DNA of 64,000 nucleotides from Hemileia vastatrix (lineage: Eukaryota > Basidiomycota > Pucciniomycetes > Pucciniales > Zaghouaniaceae): NCBI GenBank assembly GCA_030280995.1, contig JASXTE010000017.1:18308498-18372497 (forward strand), in the 5' to 3' direction. Below the pieces are notes generated by a model that worked only from the letters and a program-made list of their open reading frames with translations, had not been told where the DNA came from and did no database searches. The translations under genes and the position numbers were made by a program. Shown here one piece after another: positions 32,080-42,653 of this stretch. Numbering within the stretch: the first letter of the stretch is position 1; each line of letters opens with the position of its first letter.

Positions 32080-33689
32080 AATAGGGGGTCTCATAACTAA
32101 CCAAACACATCTAGAGTTTTTTGTTTAAAAAATGACACACAAACATGCAATGAAACATGGCTGATTTGGTACTTAAGGTCTCAAAAATGGGGTCTAATAC
32201 ATCATACTTTTGCACAATTCTCTCAACCACAATTCAGCCCACCAATACCCAATTCCTCCCAATCAACTATGCATTACCTCCTTTCAATCCTAACCCATAT
32301 TCTCCACCTCACATCTCTTCTCTCCCACTTCTTTTCAACTCAGATTTTTCTCCTTCACACCACAGTAATTCTATTAATTTTTATTCCTTTCTTTATCAAA
32401 TTTTCCTGCTCAAGTTTCAATCCTTACAACTTCTTGTTTTTATCTAAGGCATAATAAATATAACCAAGGTCCATAACTTTCTGAGCCTCATATGAATAAT
32501 TAAAAATTTCCTTTAGATACTTTACTTTACTCTCCTGAATTTGAAGAAACAAATGCATATTCTGACATTGAGCTATATGATCCTATAGTAGTAAGCTTAA
32601 GCTACTTTTTTTATTATTTTTTTCAATTTTATTGCTTATTTACTCCCCATTTATTAAACAAAACCAAGTCTCATCAAATCAAGAAATTTTCAAGAAAGTA
32701 ACTAAGGATAAAAGGTTAGAAGATTAAGAATTAACCCTTTCTCTAAAAGACTGAAGAAAAGGGCCTCTTCTGGTTTGTGGCTTCATTCAAAATCAAAGTA
32801 TGGACCTTTTTTAGAAATTGAGATAAATTTTTTAGATTTAGAGAGGGATAATGTTATAATTCAAAGAGAGGACAATGAAAATTTTAAAATTTAAACTGTT
32901 CATCATTATTTTTCTAATTAAACTACTTATATCAAATAATCTAGATCCTACTCCCTCCATCATACTTAAAATCTTTCTATAATTTATTTTTATGAATTTG
33001 TCTTTTGTCTTTGATTTATCACTTTCTTAGATTTGTTCTAAAATAATATCTTCATTGTCAAATTTTTTTTGTGATGCAGATAATCAAATCTTTTCTAAAT
33101 TAAAGTCAAGAAATTTTATTGGCAATAGCCTCCCATACTATTTACCGGTGTGGATCACCAAGTTTTTTCTAATTCAAAAAAATTGGCAATACCCTCCCCT
33201 GTGTTTTATTGAAGTAGGGGCCTAGAATGCCAAATTTTAAGTTCATTCCATAAATTAACATGTAAAAAAGTCATATAATATAATTAAAAAACCCAAATTA
33301 ATGACAATTAAAGTAAAAATGTGAAAGGAAATTATGTGTGACCAAGGTCAATGAAATCAAACACAAGTGTATACATGAGCCTCATGAGGAAAAAAATGTC
33401 CCCATGACTTCTGTCATACAACACATGGCCCAATGGCTCATTAATTTAAGTAATTAGAGTATCATATATGACTTTAAATTTTAATTCGTGGAGTAAAAAT
33501 AAAACTTGACAACCTATATTGGACCACATATTTATTTTGGCTACTTTATGTTTTATTTTTTACATTACCTTTGTTTCTTACATTATGAATCTGATTGACC
33601 AGCTATAGATTTTTAGTCATTTTTAAATAAAAGATGCAAAGAAAATAAATCTAAATAAAAACTAATGAAATTGGATAAAAATACCTGAA

Positions 33690-34083
33690 ATAGTTGAAGA
33701 ATTCATCAAAAAATTTAAAAAAAAAGTTTTGAGAAGGTTTTAAAAATGTTACAAAAAAAGCATCAAGAAGTCACCAAAAAAATCCTCAAAAATTCCCAGA
33801 AATGAGCTAAAAGGTTCTAAGAAAAGTGCACCAAAATTTCCCAAAAATGTTTCCCAAAATTTCACAAAAAAAAGTGTCCAAAATTTTCTCCAAAAGTTAC
33901 CAAAGAAGTGTCCAAAAAGTTCCTAAAAAAGTGGAAAGAAGTTCAAAAAAAAGTGCCCAAAAAACTTCAGAAAAGCACTAAATATCACCTGAAAATCACT
34001 TTAAAATTCTATTAAAAAATTTCCAAATAATTTCTGAATGTTTCCACATGCTTCCTGATGGTTTGAGTGAAAAAAAGCACCCG
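33690..34083. repeat. A-rich quasi-repeats of element X
   Basis: Loose repeats of the form CCAAAAAGTT or CCCAAAAATTTCC. The same texture continues right of element L (39950-40300), in the third X copy (56380-56640) and, inverted, in X2 (51280-51540), so it is a family feature rather than random low complexity. Element L is inserted at its edge. Confidence 0.6.
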
Positions 34084-34087
34084 CCAC

Positions 34088-34996
34088 TGTGGTGATCCAA
34101 ACCTGGGTAGGCCTTTGGAGTGCATATTTGGGGGTATTTGGTATGTAGGGTGTTATTGGGGTTATGCCGTTATTAGTGGTTTTTTTCATCTTTAGGTGAT
34201 ATTTAGTAGTGTTTATGGAGGCTTAAGCTAGGGTCACTTATTATGTCTCAGCTTAATGTCCTTTCTTTTCTCTTCATTTTGGTATCCCTTATGGGTGGTT
34301 ACCTTGCTTTATAGGGTAGTTATGGTGTTGTTATTGGTATTTATCGGATGTTTATTGCTTAGTGGTGCTTATGTAGGCTTAATCTAGGGTCACTTATTAT
34401 GTCTCAGCTTATTTTCCTTCATTTTATTTTCATTTTGGTATGTCTTATGTGTGTTTATCTTGTTTATTAGTGAAGTTATGGGTTTTTAGGGTTTTTAGGG
34501 TTTTTATTGGTTGTATGGGTGTTTTAGGGCCTAGAAGCAGCCCTTCTGCCCCCAAGCAGCCTGCCCGCCTGGGCGCTGGGGAGGCGCTAAAATGCACTTT
34601 TATGCATGAAAAAGGCTGGGAAAGCTGGATTTTGGGTGGGGAATTGGTCAGGGTGGTCTGTGCACTGGCAGTATGATGCGTGTGTGGGAAGATTTTTAGA
34701 GAATCATCTTATCTCTTTACTCATCACCTCTCTGTTCCTCACTGTCTCATTGGCTTGTGTTTTGTTGGAATATATTACTGTTCATTTCAACTCTTTCTGG
34801 TAGTCTTTCTGGGACTATTATCTTCACTTTTAAAGGGGTCAAGTGTGTTTAATTAGAGGGTCTAGCAAACAGATCTCCAATTTGCTGCAACAGGTAGATC
34901 TCACTTGTTTTTCTAAAGCGACAGGTGATTTTCTCTCTGGTTTTTCTCTAACTCCCTTGGTCAAGGCCTATAGCTAGCACTATAGGATTGTCTACA
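34088..34996 (+). repeat. 5' LTR of L
   Basis: 909 bp, matching 38816-39721. It carries two extra TTTTTAGGG units near 34486-34505 that the 3' LTR lacks. Confidence 0.88.
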
Positions 34997-35000
34997 TTTC

Positions 35001-35017
35001 TGGCGCCCAACGTGGGG
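35001..35017 (+). promoter_or_regulatory. Primer-binding site of L, tRNA-Lys type
   Basis: TGGCGCCCAACGTGGGG begins five bases after the LTR end. It matches the primer-binding sequence that retroviruses primed by tRNA-Lys(1,2) use, that is, the complement of the 3' end of that tRNA. The fungal tRNA would have to be checked. Confidence 0.8.
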
Positions 35018-35141
35018 TCGAATCTGTTGGCTTTTTGGAATCTTTGTTGATCTAGGCTTCTCTCTTTGGTGGATCTCCTTTGGTGGATTTCGGATTTGGT
35101 GCTATATCTCTTTGTGGTTGGTCTAGGGGTCTTCTTTTCTG

Positions 35142-36599
35142 TTGGTTTTGGTCCCTCCTAGGTCTCTAAGGCTACTGGGGGGGACTTTGGCTATCTTTGG
35201 ACTTGGAATTGCTAGGATGGTTAGGATTCAGTCTTGGGATGGTTCAAGGTTTTTGGGGGAGGATGCGAAGGGGTTTTTGGCTAGGTTTGAGGTTGCTGCT
35301 GAGATTTATGGGGCCTCATTGTTGGACATATTCAGGCAAGTAATCTTTTTTATTGATAATAGGGAGGTGGAGAAAGAAGTTTCTGGTATGGCAGGATATA
35401 GGAGTCAGGACTGGGGGAAGTTGAAGATTGAAATGGTTAAAAGGTGGCTTACTACTTTCTCAATGGTGGATCTTCATGGGATTGCTAGGAAGTGGGAATT
35501 GAAAGGTGGTGTAACTTCTCTTTCTCAGTATGGGGAATTTATGGAGGAGTTTGGGGAGGCTCTGGATTATCTGGTATATAATGATATATTACCACATGAA
35601 GATGTGGCCAAGTATGTATTTTGGAGTGCCATGCGTAGGAATGTAAAGGTGGAGGTTATGGAGATTCTTTTCAAGGCTGACTTGATGAAGACTCTTCCAA
35701 ATGGGGAAAATAGGATTCCTGGTATAGCTATTCTGAAGGAGGTTATTTTGGGATATTTGGATGGTATGATGGATAGGGATGTGGAATCTGGAGAGGAAAT
35801 CCTGTTGGATGGAGAAGTTCAGGAGACTGTGGTGGAAAATTCAATTTCTGGGGAGGTGTTGGAGCCATCAATTTTAGAAGATGGGTACTCTGATGATGTT
35901 TGTGAAACTAATTTTTCTTTTCCAAAGGATGCCATGGGATCTCAGGAATGTGCTTCACTGGATGTTTTGGAAATGTACACACTGGAGGATCAGTGTATTT
36001 CCTCAAGTTTGGGTGAATTATGTGGGAAGGAGGACTTGTCTGGTCATGAAGAAGGATTTTGGGATATTGAGAAGGAATCTGTGGTGGATGAATGGTTTCT
36101 GTGGGATGATTATTTTTCTTTCTCAAGTTCAGATAATGGCTTTTTGGAGGAGGATGTATCGGTTGAATTTTTGGATGGACAGAAAGATTCTGTCTTGGAT
36201 CTTTTTCTCATAGAGGAAGATTATTTTCAAGTGGTTCCCTCAATATCAGAAGGTCTCTTCCTGGAGGAGGATTTTTATTTTGATGTTATGGATGTTATTC
36301 TGGAGGATTTTGCAGATTCTAAGCAAGATTCCTATAGGGAAGAGGAAACTTGTGATGTTTTGGATGTCACTGGTATGGAGGTTGATTTTAAAGATGTGGT
36401 GGAGGTTCCAGATGTTTCACAGGGTGGAGAATTTATGGATTCTGGTAATGTGAACTATGGTAGACTCAGTGAATGTAGGAGGATAGAAGATTTTTTTGGA
36501 GGTCGGATGTTGGGATATAAGAATTGGAAGAGGAGCTTAGGGGGTTCAGGCCCTAGGGGCAAACTTATTGGTTTAAACCTTGGGATTTCAAGAATCTGA
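35142..36599 (+). CDS. Gag-like protein of L
   Basis: 485 codons, uninterrupted. A later Met at 35217 (MVRIQSWDGSRFLGED) may be the true start, since the first 25 residues look like leader. Residues about 26-200 resemble a retrotransposon capsid domain (AKGFLARFEVAAEIY, WGKLKIEMVKRWL, LHGIARKWELKGG, SLSQYGEFMEEFGEAL). The rest is strongly acidic (repeated LEED, DVLDV, FLEED blocks) with no zinc knuckle. An intact Gag in an element without pol suggests selection on, or recent activity of, a parasitic family that supplies its own shell. The function of the acidic tail is unknown. Confidence 0.75.
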   Translation: MVLVPPRSLRLLGGTLAIFGLGIARMVRIQSWDGSRFLGEDAKGFLARFEVAAEIYGASLLDIFRQVIFFIDNREVEKEVSGMAGYRSQDWGKLKIEMVKRWLTTFSMVDLHGIARKWELKGGVTSLSQYGEFMEEFGEALDYLVYNDILPHEDVAKYVFWSAMRRNVKVEVMEILFKADLMKTLPNGENRIPGIAILKEVILGYLDGMMDRDVESGEEILLDGEVQETVVENSISGEVLEPSILEDGYSDDVCETNFSFPKDAMGSQECASLDVLEMYTLEDQCISSSLGELCGKEDLSGHEEGFWDIEKESVVDEWFLWDDYFSFSSSDNGFLEEDVSVEFLDGQKDSVLDLFLIEEDYFQVVPSISEGLFLEEDFYFDVMDVILEDFADSKQDSYREEETCDVLDVTGMEVDFKDVVEVPDVSQGGEFMDSGNVNYGRLSECRRIEDFFGGRMLGYKNWKRSLGGSGPRGKLIGLNLGISRI

Positions 36600-38815
36600 T
36601 TCCTCCAAAATGAGGATAAACTACTTAATTTGTTTTGGTTTTGCTTAATTTGGCCTCTATGTATTTGGTCAGGATTTTTTTTTGTTTTTTCCAATTCTTA
36701 TCAGTCTCTCTGGTTCAAGTCTCTATATAAAAAAAGGGAGGCCGGGCTGCTTCAGGCGGCACCTCTGACGTCGGGTGGCCCACCTGTAATGAAAGAAAAA
36801 ATCTTAGTATAATGAAGATGGAAGAAAAGAAAAATTCAAGTGAAGATGGGTATTTTATTTAAAAGAAAATGAAGATAAAAATGAAGATTATTGGTTTTAT
36901 TTCACCTCCAGCATGAGGTTAAACTGCAAAATTTTATTTCTAAATTGGATTTTTTTGGCTTTAAAGAATTTTAATGGTTTTTTTATGGGAGATGATTTTT
37001 TTTGGAAAATCCTTTTTGTTAGAAGGTACCCAGGGGGGGGGCTTCTAGATTTTATTTTGGCAAGTGTGGGGGTGACTGATGGGCTGGCTTCTCTATCAAC
37101 AGTTACCCCAGATTGTTTGTTTCCAACCCCTTCTCTTAATTTTGTTGAATTCTAGTATTGGTTTTTTTCTTTAACAGGTTTTTAGTCCACCATGACTTTT
37201 AACTGGAAATTCTTTTGGTATTCAAGTGCTGGACCCCTCATGTTTATTGGTTTTGTTTAATTTTGTTGGATGTTGTGTTTTTGTTAGAATGTACCCAGGG
37301 GGGGCTTCTAGATTTTATTTTGGCAAGTGTGGGGGTAACTGATGAGCTGGCTGCTATGTAGAACAGTTACCCCAGAGTGTCTGTTTCAAGCCTTTGGTTT
37401 TTTTCTAGTTGAATTCTAGTGTTGTTTTTTTTGTGATTCAGGTTTTTAGTCCTCTATGACTTTAAACTGGATTGACTTGGATGTCTTTTGGTGCTTTTGG
37501 ATTGGTGGTGGATCACTGGTGGTCTCCCATCATTTTTACTTATTGGAGGGAGCCCACCCAGTGATCTCTTCTGTGGACCTGGAGCTGGCTTTGCTATTTG
37601 GTTCTAGGGTGTTGGATGTGAAAGTGGTGGATTCAAGATTATTTTTTTTTCTCTTTTTTTTCTTTTAATTTTTTTATGGAGGCTATGTTTGCTCAAAGGC
37701 TCAAGATAGGGCTCTGGCAATGTTTTTGGTAGAAGAGGAGGAGTGAAAATAAAAAAATAAAATTTTTTTAGGTGTGACCACATCAAGGTGCACTTGGATG
37801 TGGGTAAGGTATCAGGGGATCAGCTCATCAATTGGCTGGGGGATACCATTTTTTTTTGTTTTATTTGTTAAAGGAGGTTAAATGTTTTGGCTTTGATGGT
37901 TTTTGGTTTGGGGATTTATGGGATATATCTTCAAGATTTTTTTTTGGAAAGTCCTTCAAGATTTTAAAATGATCTTTTAATTATGGGCTCAAGATTTTTT
38001 GATGTCTGTTAAAGATTTATTCAAGAATTTAATTTTACTACTGTGGATCTAGTAGTCCTCCAAGACTTTAAACTGAGGATTGTTGATGGTGTAGTCCCCC
38101 AAGACTATAAACTGAGGAATGGGAGGCAGTGTGAGATGGAAGTTTAAAGGCAGAAGGATCCAAGGGGGAACTTCTGAATTTTGTAAAGGCAAGTTTGGGG
38201 GTGACTGATGGGCTGGCAGCACTATTTACAGTTACCCCAGAAAGTTAGTTACATCTCTAAATATTTTTCTGGTTGATCTCTGGTTCTGGGTTCTGTGATT
38301 CAGGTTTTTTCAGTCCCCCAAGACTATAAACTGAGGATTTTTGGAGTCCCCCAAGACTATAAACTGAGGGCTGTTAGTCCCCCAAGACTTTAAACTGAGG
38401 GCTGTTAGTCCCCCAAGACTTTAAACTGAGGGCTTTTAGTCCCCCAAGACTTTAAACTGAGGGTTGTGAGTCCCCCAAGACTATAAAATGAGGAAATATT
38501 TATGCTGGTAGAAGGTTATAGTCAGGAAGACTTGTCAACTGTATATCACTTTTCATTGTTGGAAGATGGTACAGCCAGATTTGGAATTCAGGAACAGAAG
38601 AAAGAGATTCTTTTCACAGAGATAGTTTTAATTTAAAGGCATGGTGCAAGAGAAGTTTTAAAGAAGAAGCTTGGATTGCTGGTTCAGAAGTTCACTTAGG
38701 ATGGAATAGGATCTGGTGGAAGAGAGAAATAGGCTGTTTGTAAAGATTCTGGAGAGGTGTTCAAGCATGGCTGTTGGAGAAGGAAGAGTGGGGACATTCT
38801 TGATCGGAGGGAGGA
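36600..38815 (+). other. Non-coding interior of L with internal repeats
   Basis: No protein beyond chance ORFs. Three related 100-bp blocks (about 37018-37125, 37285-37385, 38140-38235) share CTTCTAGATTTTATTTTGGC and CAGTTACCCCAGA. G- and T-rich runs occur elsewhere. The 31-bp array lies at its right end. Confidence 0.6.
38053..38495 (+). repeat. 31-bp tandem repeat in L
   Basis: Core AGTCCCCCAAGACTTTAAAC followed by TGAGGGCTGTT. Starts at 38345, 38376, 38407, 38438 and 38469, exactly 31 bp apart; looser copies at about 38053, 38092 and 38311. It lies upstream of the 3' LTR, where packaging or enhancer repeats sometimes occur in retroelements. Confidence 0.85.
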
Positions 38816-39721
38816 TGTGGTGATCCAAACCTGGGTAGGCCTTTGGAGTGCATATTTTGGGGTATTTGGTATGTAGGGAGTTATTGGGGTTATGGTGTTA
38901 TTAGTGGTTTTTTTCATCTTTAGGTGATATTTAGTAGTGTTTATTGAGGCTTAAGCTAGGGTCACTTTTTATGTCTCAGCTTAATTTCCTTTCTTTTCTC
39001 TTCATTTTGGTATCCCTTATGGGTGGTTACCTTGCTTTATAGGGTAATTATGGTGTTGTTATTGGTATTTATTGGTTGTTTATTGCTTAGTGGTTCTTAT
39101 GTAGGCTTAAGCTAGGGTAACTTATTATGTCTCAGCTTATTATCCTTCATTTTCTTTCCATTTTGAATGTCTTATGTGTGTTTATCTTGTTTATTAGTGA
39201 AGTTATGGGTTTTTATTGATTGTATGGGTGTTTTAGGGCCTAGAAGCAGCCCGCCCGCTCCTAAGCAGAGCCGCCTCCAAGTGTCCTACCTGCCTGGGCG
39301 CTGGGGAGGCCTTAAAATGAACTTTTATGCATGAAAAAGGCTGGGAAGGCTGGATTTTGGGTGGGGAATTGGTCAGGGTGGTCTGTGCACTGGCAGTATG
39401 ATGCATGTGTGGGAAGATTTTTAGAGAATCATCTTATCTCTTTACTCATCGCCTCTCTGTTCCTCACTGTCTCATTGGCTTGTGTTTTGTTGGAATATAT
39501 TACTGTTCATTTCAACTCTTTCTGGTAGTCTGTCTGGGACTATTATCTTCACTTTTAAAGGGGTCAAGTGTGTTTAATTAGAGGGTCTAGCAAACAGATC
39601 TCCAATTTGCTGAGACAGGTAAATCTCACTTGTTTTTCTAAAGGGAAAGGGGATTTTCTCTCTGGTTTTTCTCCAACTCCCTTGGTCAAGGCCTATAGCT
39701 AGCACTATAGGATTGTCTACA
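38816..39721 (+). repeat. 3' LTR of L
   Basis: 906 bp, partner of 34088-34996, by eye some 5% divergent, ending GTCTACA. Confidence 0.88.
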
Positions 39722-39722
39722 C

Positions 39723-39935
39723 CACCACAAAAAATCAAGTGGCACCTGCAAGAAGGTGCCTATCTCTATATTCAGTTTTGATTTAAGAAGAAATTTCATT
39801 TGATGTTGCACAAGCTAGTGTGCTCTTTTTCAGTATGCAGTCTTTCCAGAAGAATTAAAGCTGGGCTAAAATTGAGTTAATTCAAAGATAGGGATTGGCA
39901 CCCACTATCAGGTGCCCATGTTTTTTTTTCTGGTG
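39723..39935. repeat. Inverted-repeat element U (CACTA-like ends)
   Basis: Left CACCACAAAAAATC leading to GTGGCACCTG; right, on the other strand, CACCAGAAAAAAAAAC leading to GGGCACCTG. About 213 bp, non-coding, similar in style to MITE V (CACCACAAG). Its left tip coincides with the target site of L, and no 3-bp duplication could be confirmed. Confidence 0.5.
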
Positions 39936-41066
39936 CAAAACAGCCAAAGACCACCTAAAAATCACTGGTAAATGCTCAGAAAGCTTTAAAAAATTGTTTT
40001 AGGTAAAAAAAAGACCAAAAATTTCCCAAAAACTCCTAAAGCCAAATGAAAAACTCTTGGAAAAAATTTCTGAATGGTTTCCAATTTTTTCTGAAGTGAT
40101 TACACAAAAAAAAGCCAAAAATGACCAAAAAAGCACCAAAAAGTCAGTAAATCAAGAATAAAAAAAATGGAGAGCCAAGAAAAAAGGTAAAAAAAGGAAA
40201 AAAGAACAGATAAATCAGTTATTAAAACAAAAAATGATAAAAAAAGAACAAAAAAAAGACACATTTAAAGGAAATTCAAATCAGCAATTAAATTAAAAAA
40301 GATGAGAAAGTTATCTACATTAAGAGCTGTGAAGTGAGAAGTATCAGAAACAAAAATAAGTGATGGAAGTGAGAGATGAAGAGAAGAGAAGATATCTTAG
40401 TGAGACTGAATCTTAGAAATGTTATGTGATTGCAATTTTTATGCAATTTAAAGTCTGGGAGCTGAACCAAAGCAAATGAAACTAGGAAACTGGGGAATTT
40501 AATTTCACAAAATTGTAAATTAGTTATACTAGGACTAAAAAATGAGAAAGGGTAAATGGTAGTGTTTTAGTATTCATAGAAATGGTTTGAGATGATTTAA
40601 TACTAGATTCTATTGGTGGGGGTAGTTCAGAATTGGAATCAATATCATATTCAAGCATTAGATCAGGAGCTAAAGCTGTAGCAGTGATCTCAAGTTGATG
40701 GCATACTTAAAATGGCATGTTATGTTAGTTAAAAGTGATGAAGATTAAGGGTAAGTGTATGATTAAGGTATTGATTAAGTGCTGCTAAGCCACATACCTT
40801 ATTTTTATGAATAAGCCCATAAAGATTAGATGAAAAAAATTTAGGTGTTGGTGCTTTGGTACCTAGTGTTGGTGTCTTTGAACCTAGTGCTGAATAATCA
40901 TGATGAGGAAGGGAAGTGTTTTGATGACTTTTTTGACCCAAAAAAAGATGTGTTTAGGGACAAATACACCTGTCCAGGGCAGGTGTATTTAATTTTTTGA
41001 TGGTAGGTTTGCTACCTTTTTTGTGGTGTGTTTATGTGACGTATATGGTAAGGTTTGAGACCCCCT

Positions 41067-41364
41067 AATGTATTTCCACATTTGACTAGTTTAAAACCCC
41101 CCTAATTTAAGTGCTCGTTTCAAGCCAAACCAGTCATACCATATTTATATACCTTTATTTTTTGAAACAATAGGCTATTTTATAAATAATGAAACCAAAT
41201 TTTCTTGTGAAAAAGCAGTGGTTTGAATAAAAACCAAATGTCATTCAAGTTTTGAAATACACCAGTGTTGGTGCCATTGGGCTTTACAAGTAGAAAATTA
41301 CTTAAGAGTTGAGTTGAAATAAAAATTTTCCTGATTTGATAAATTAGACACCCCCTAACATAAT
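41067..41364. other. Spacer between two head-to-head X copies
   Basis: 298 bp with no recognisable gene. The ends of X1 (left) and X2 (right) face each other across it. Confidence 0.5.
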
Positions 41365-41794
41365 AGGGGGTCTCAAACATTACCATATATGCCACATAAA
41401 AACACTACAAAAAAAGTACCAAACCTGCCATTATAAAATGAGATACACCTTCTTTGGAAAGATGTATTTCAAAAGTGTGCTTTCTCTTTGGACAAAAAAG
41501 TCATTAAACACTTGCCTCTTTAATCATGATTAGTCAGCACAAGATACAAAGATGCCAACAATAGGTATAAAAACACCATCATTATAGTTTTTTCACCTAC
41601 TCATTAAGGGCTTATTCATATGTGTGAAATGTGTAAATTTACAGCACTCAAGAAATCCCTTTGACATACACTTTCCCTTAATCTTCATCACCATTCACTT
41701 TTTTTCAATGAATTTCCCCAGTTTTCCAGTCTCATTTGTAGTGTTTCAGTTCCCAGGCTTGAAATCATATAACATCCTTATGATTCTCTCTCAC

Positions 41795-42617
41795 TGTCAA
41801 GGTATACTTTTAGTCTAGAAGATTTGGTACGTAGTTCTACGAGGATTTAAAAGGTTTAAATGGGTTCTCAACAAATTTGTACGTATTTCTTAATTCAAAG
41901 ATAAATTTTTTACTCAATAAAAGAGGTAGGATTAAAATATTAATATAAATTATAAATTAGAATTACGCTATTGTAAATACTAATGATATAGAATATAAGA
42001 ATAAGTATTTATTTGGTTATTGTTGTAATAAAATGATTTGGTAAGATAGAATGATCAAAAGACAACAAAAAGAGAGGCCTTTTATAGGCAAAGGAGAGAC
42101 AAAGCACGGAAATCAAATTCTACAAACAGTAGGAAAAGAGAGAGAAAAAGAACATTCCAGAAAGAGTATTTCAAATAATAAAGTTATTCCAAAAAGAAGG
42201 CGTCAAAAAGATGTATTTACAGAGTATGTCAGAAATACATCAATATTTTTAATATTTACTGTAAATGTCAATCCCAAATAAGAAATTTGATTTGTTTGTA
42301 TATATTTAATATTATTTGAATATTTAAATCCTATTTTATCTTTGTATTTTATTTTCTTTAAATATAAAGTTTTAATTTTCCCAACCTGTCAATTGAGCAC
42401 GGTGTTAGAGAAAAATATAAGGGACAAAATTATAATTTTAATTTTACTTATTTATTTAATTAATTAATTTAATTTTTACATTCTGTAACTAGTTAATTTA
42501 TAACTAATTTTAATGTAACTAAATGATAATTAAATAATAATTAAAGATGATAAGGTGCGGCTTCATCCAGTAAATAATTACTTATTTCACTGGGTAAGTC
42601 TAGTAGCCTGGCTGACA
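41795..42617 (-). repeat. 3' LTR of G3
   Basis: 823 bp, TGTCAGCCAGGC to ACCTTGACA in sense. An antisense 76-codon ORF (42051-42281) occurs identically in both LTRs and is not considered a gene. Confidence 0.93.
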
Positions 42618-42653
42618 CTCCCTCACTCTAAAAAAAAATAATAAAAAAAAATG

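Larger units (their letters stand above)
34088..39721 (+). mobile_element. Non-autonomous gag-only LTR retrotransposon L
   Basis: LTRs 34088-34996 (909 bp) and 38816-39721 (906 bp), both TGTGGTGATCC to GTCTACA; flanked by CCAC (34084-34087 and 39722-39725). A primer-binding site lies five bases after the 5' LTR, and the purine tract GGAGGGAGGA (38806-38815) abuts the 3' LTR. The 3.8-kb interior has one ORF (gag) and no protease, RT, RNase H or integrase. It has everything needed in cis for retrotransposition plus its own Gag, and must borrow enzymes. The LTRs differ more than those of G2 or G3, so it is older. Confidence 0.88.
32083..41066 (-). mobile_element. DNA element X, copy 1 (AGGGGGTCTC ends), hosting retrotransposon L
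   Basis: Ends AGGGGGTCTCATAACTAACC at 32083 and, on the other strand, AGGGGGTCTCAAACCTTACC ending at 41066; AAT on both outer sides (32080-32082 and 41067-41069). Without L (34088-39725) it is about 3.3 kb. It includes segment A (33140-33560), shared with 54640-55090 and, inverted, with 51740-52260; short plus-strand open pieces (YSPEFEETNAYSDIELYDP near 32530, KSKYGPFLEIEINFLDLE near 32800); and A-rich quasi-repeats. No transposase was recognised, so it is probably non-autonomous. Its termini resemble Harbinger ends. Confidence 0.65.

Noticed and set aside
32157..32454. 96- and 61-codon plus-strand ORFs near the left end of X1
   Set aside because: Pro/Ser/Phe-rich low-complexity text, no similarity to known domains, not shared in frame with X2 or X3.
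36913..37155. Small ORFs in the interior of element L as pol remnants
   Set aside because: No protease, RT or integrase motifs in any frame; the repeated blocks are non-coding.
38345..38499. CRISPR-like regular array
   Set aside because: The 31-bp units are contiguous with no unique spacers, and the context is a eukaryotic LTR element.
42051..42281. 76-codon basic ORF present identically at 42051-42281 and 50262-50492
   Set aside because: It lies in both G3 LTRs, antisense to the element; the identity simply reflects LTR identity. No family resemblance.
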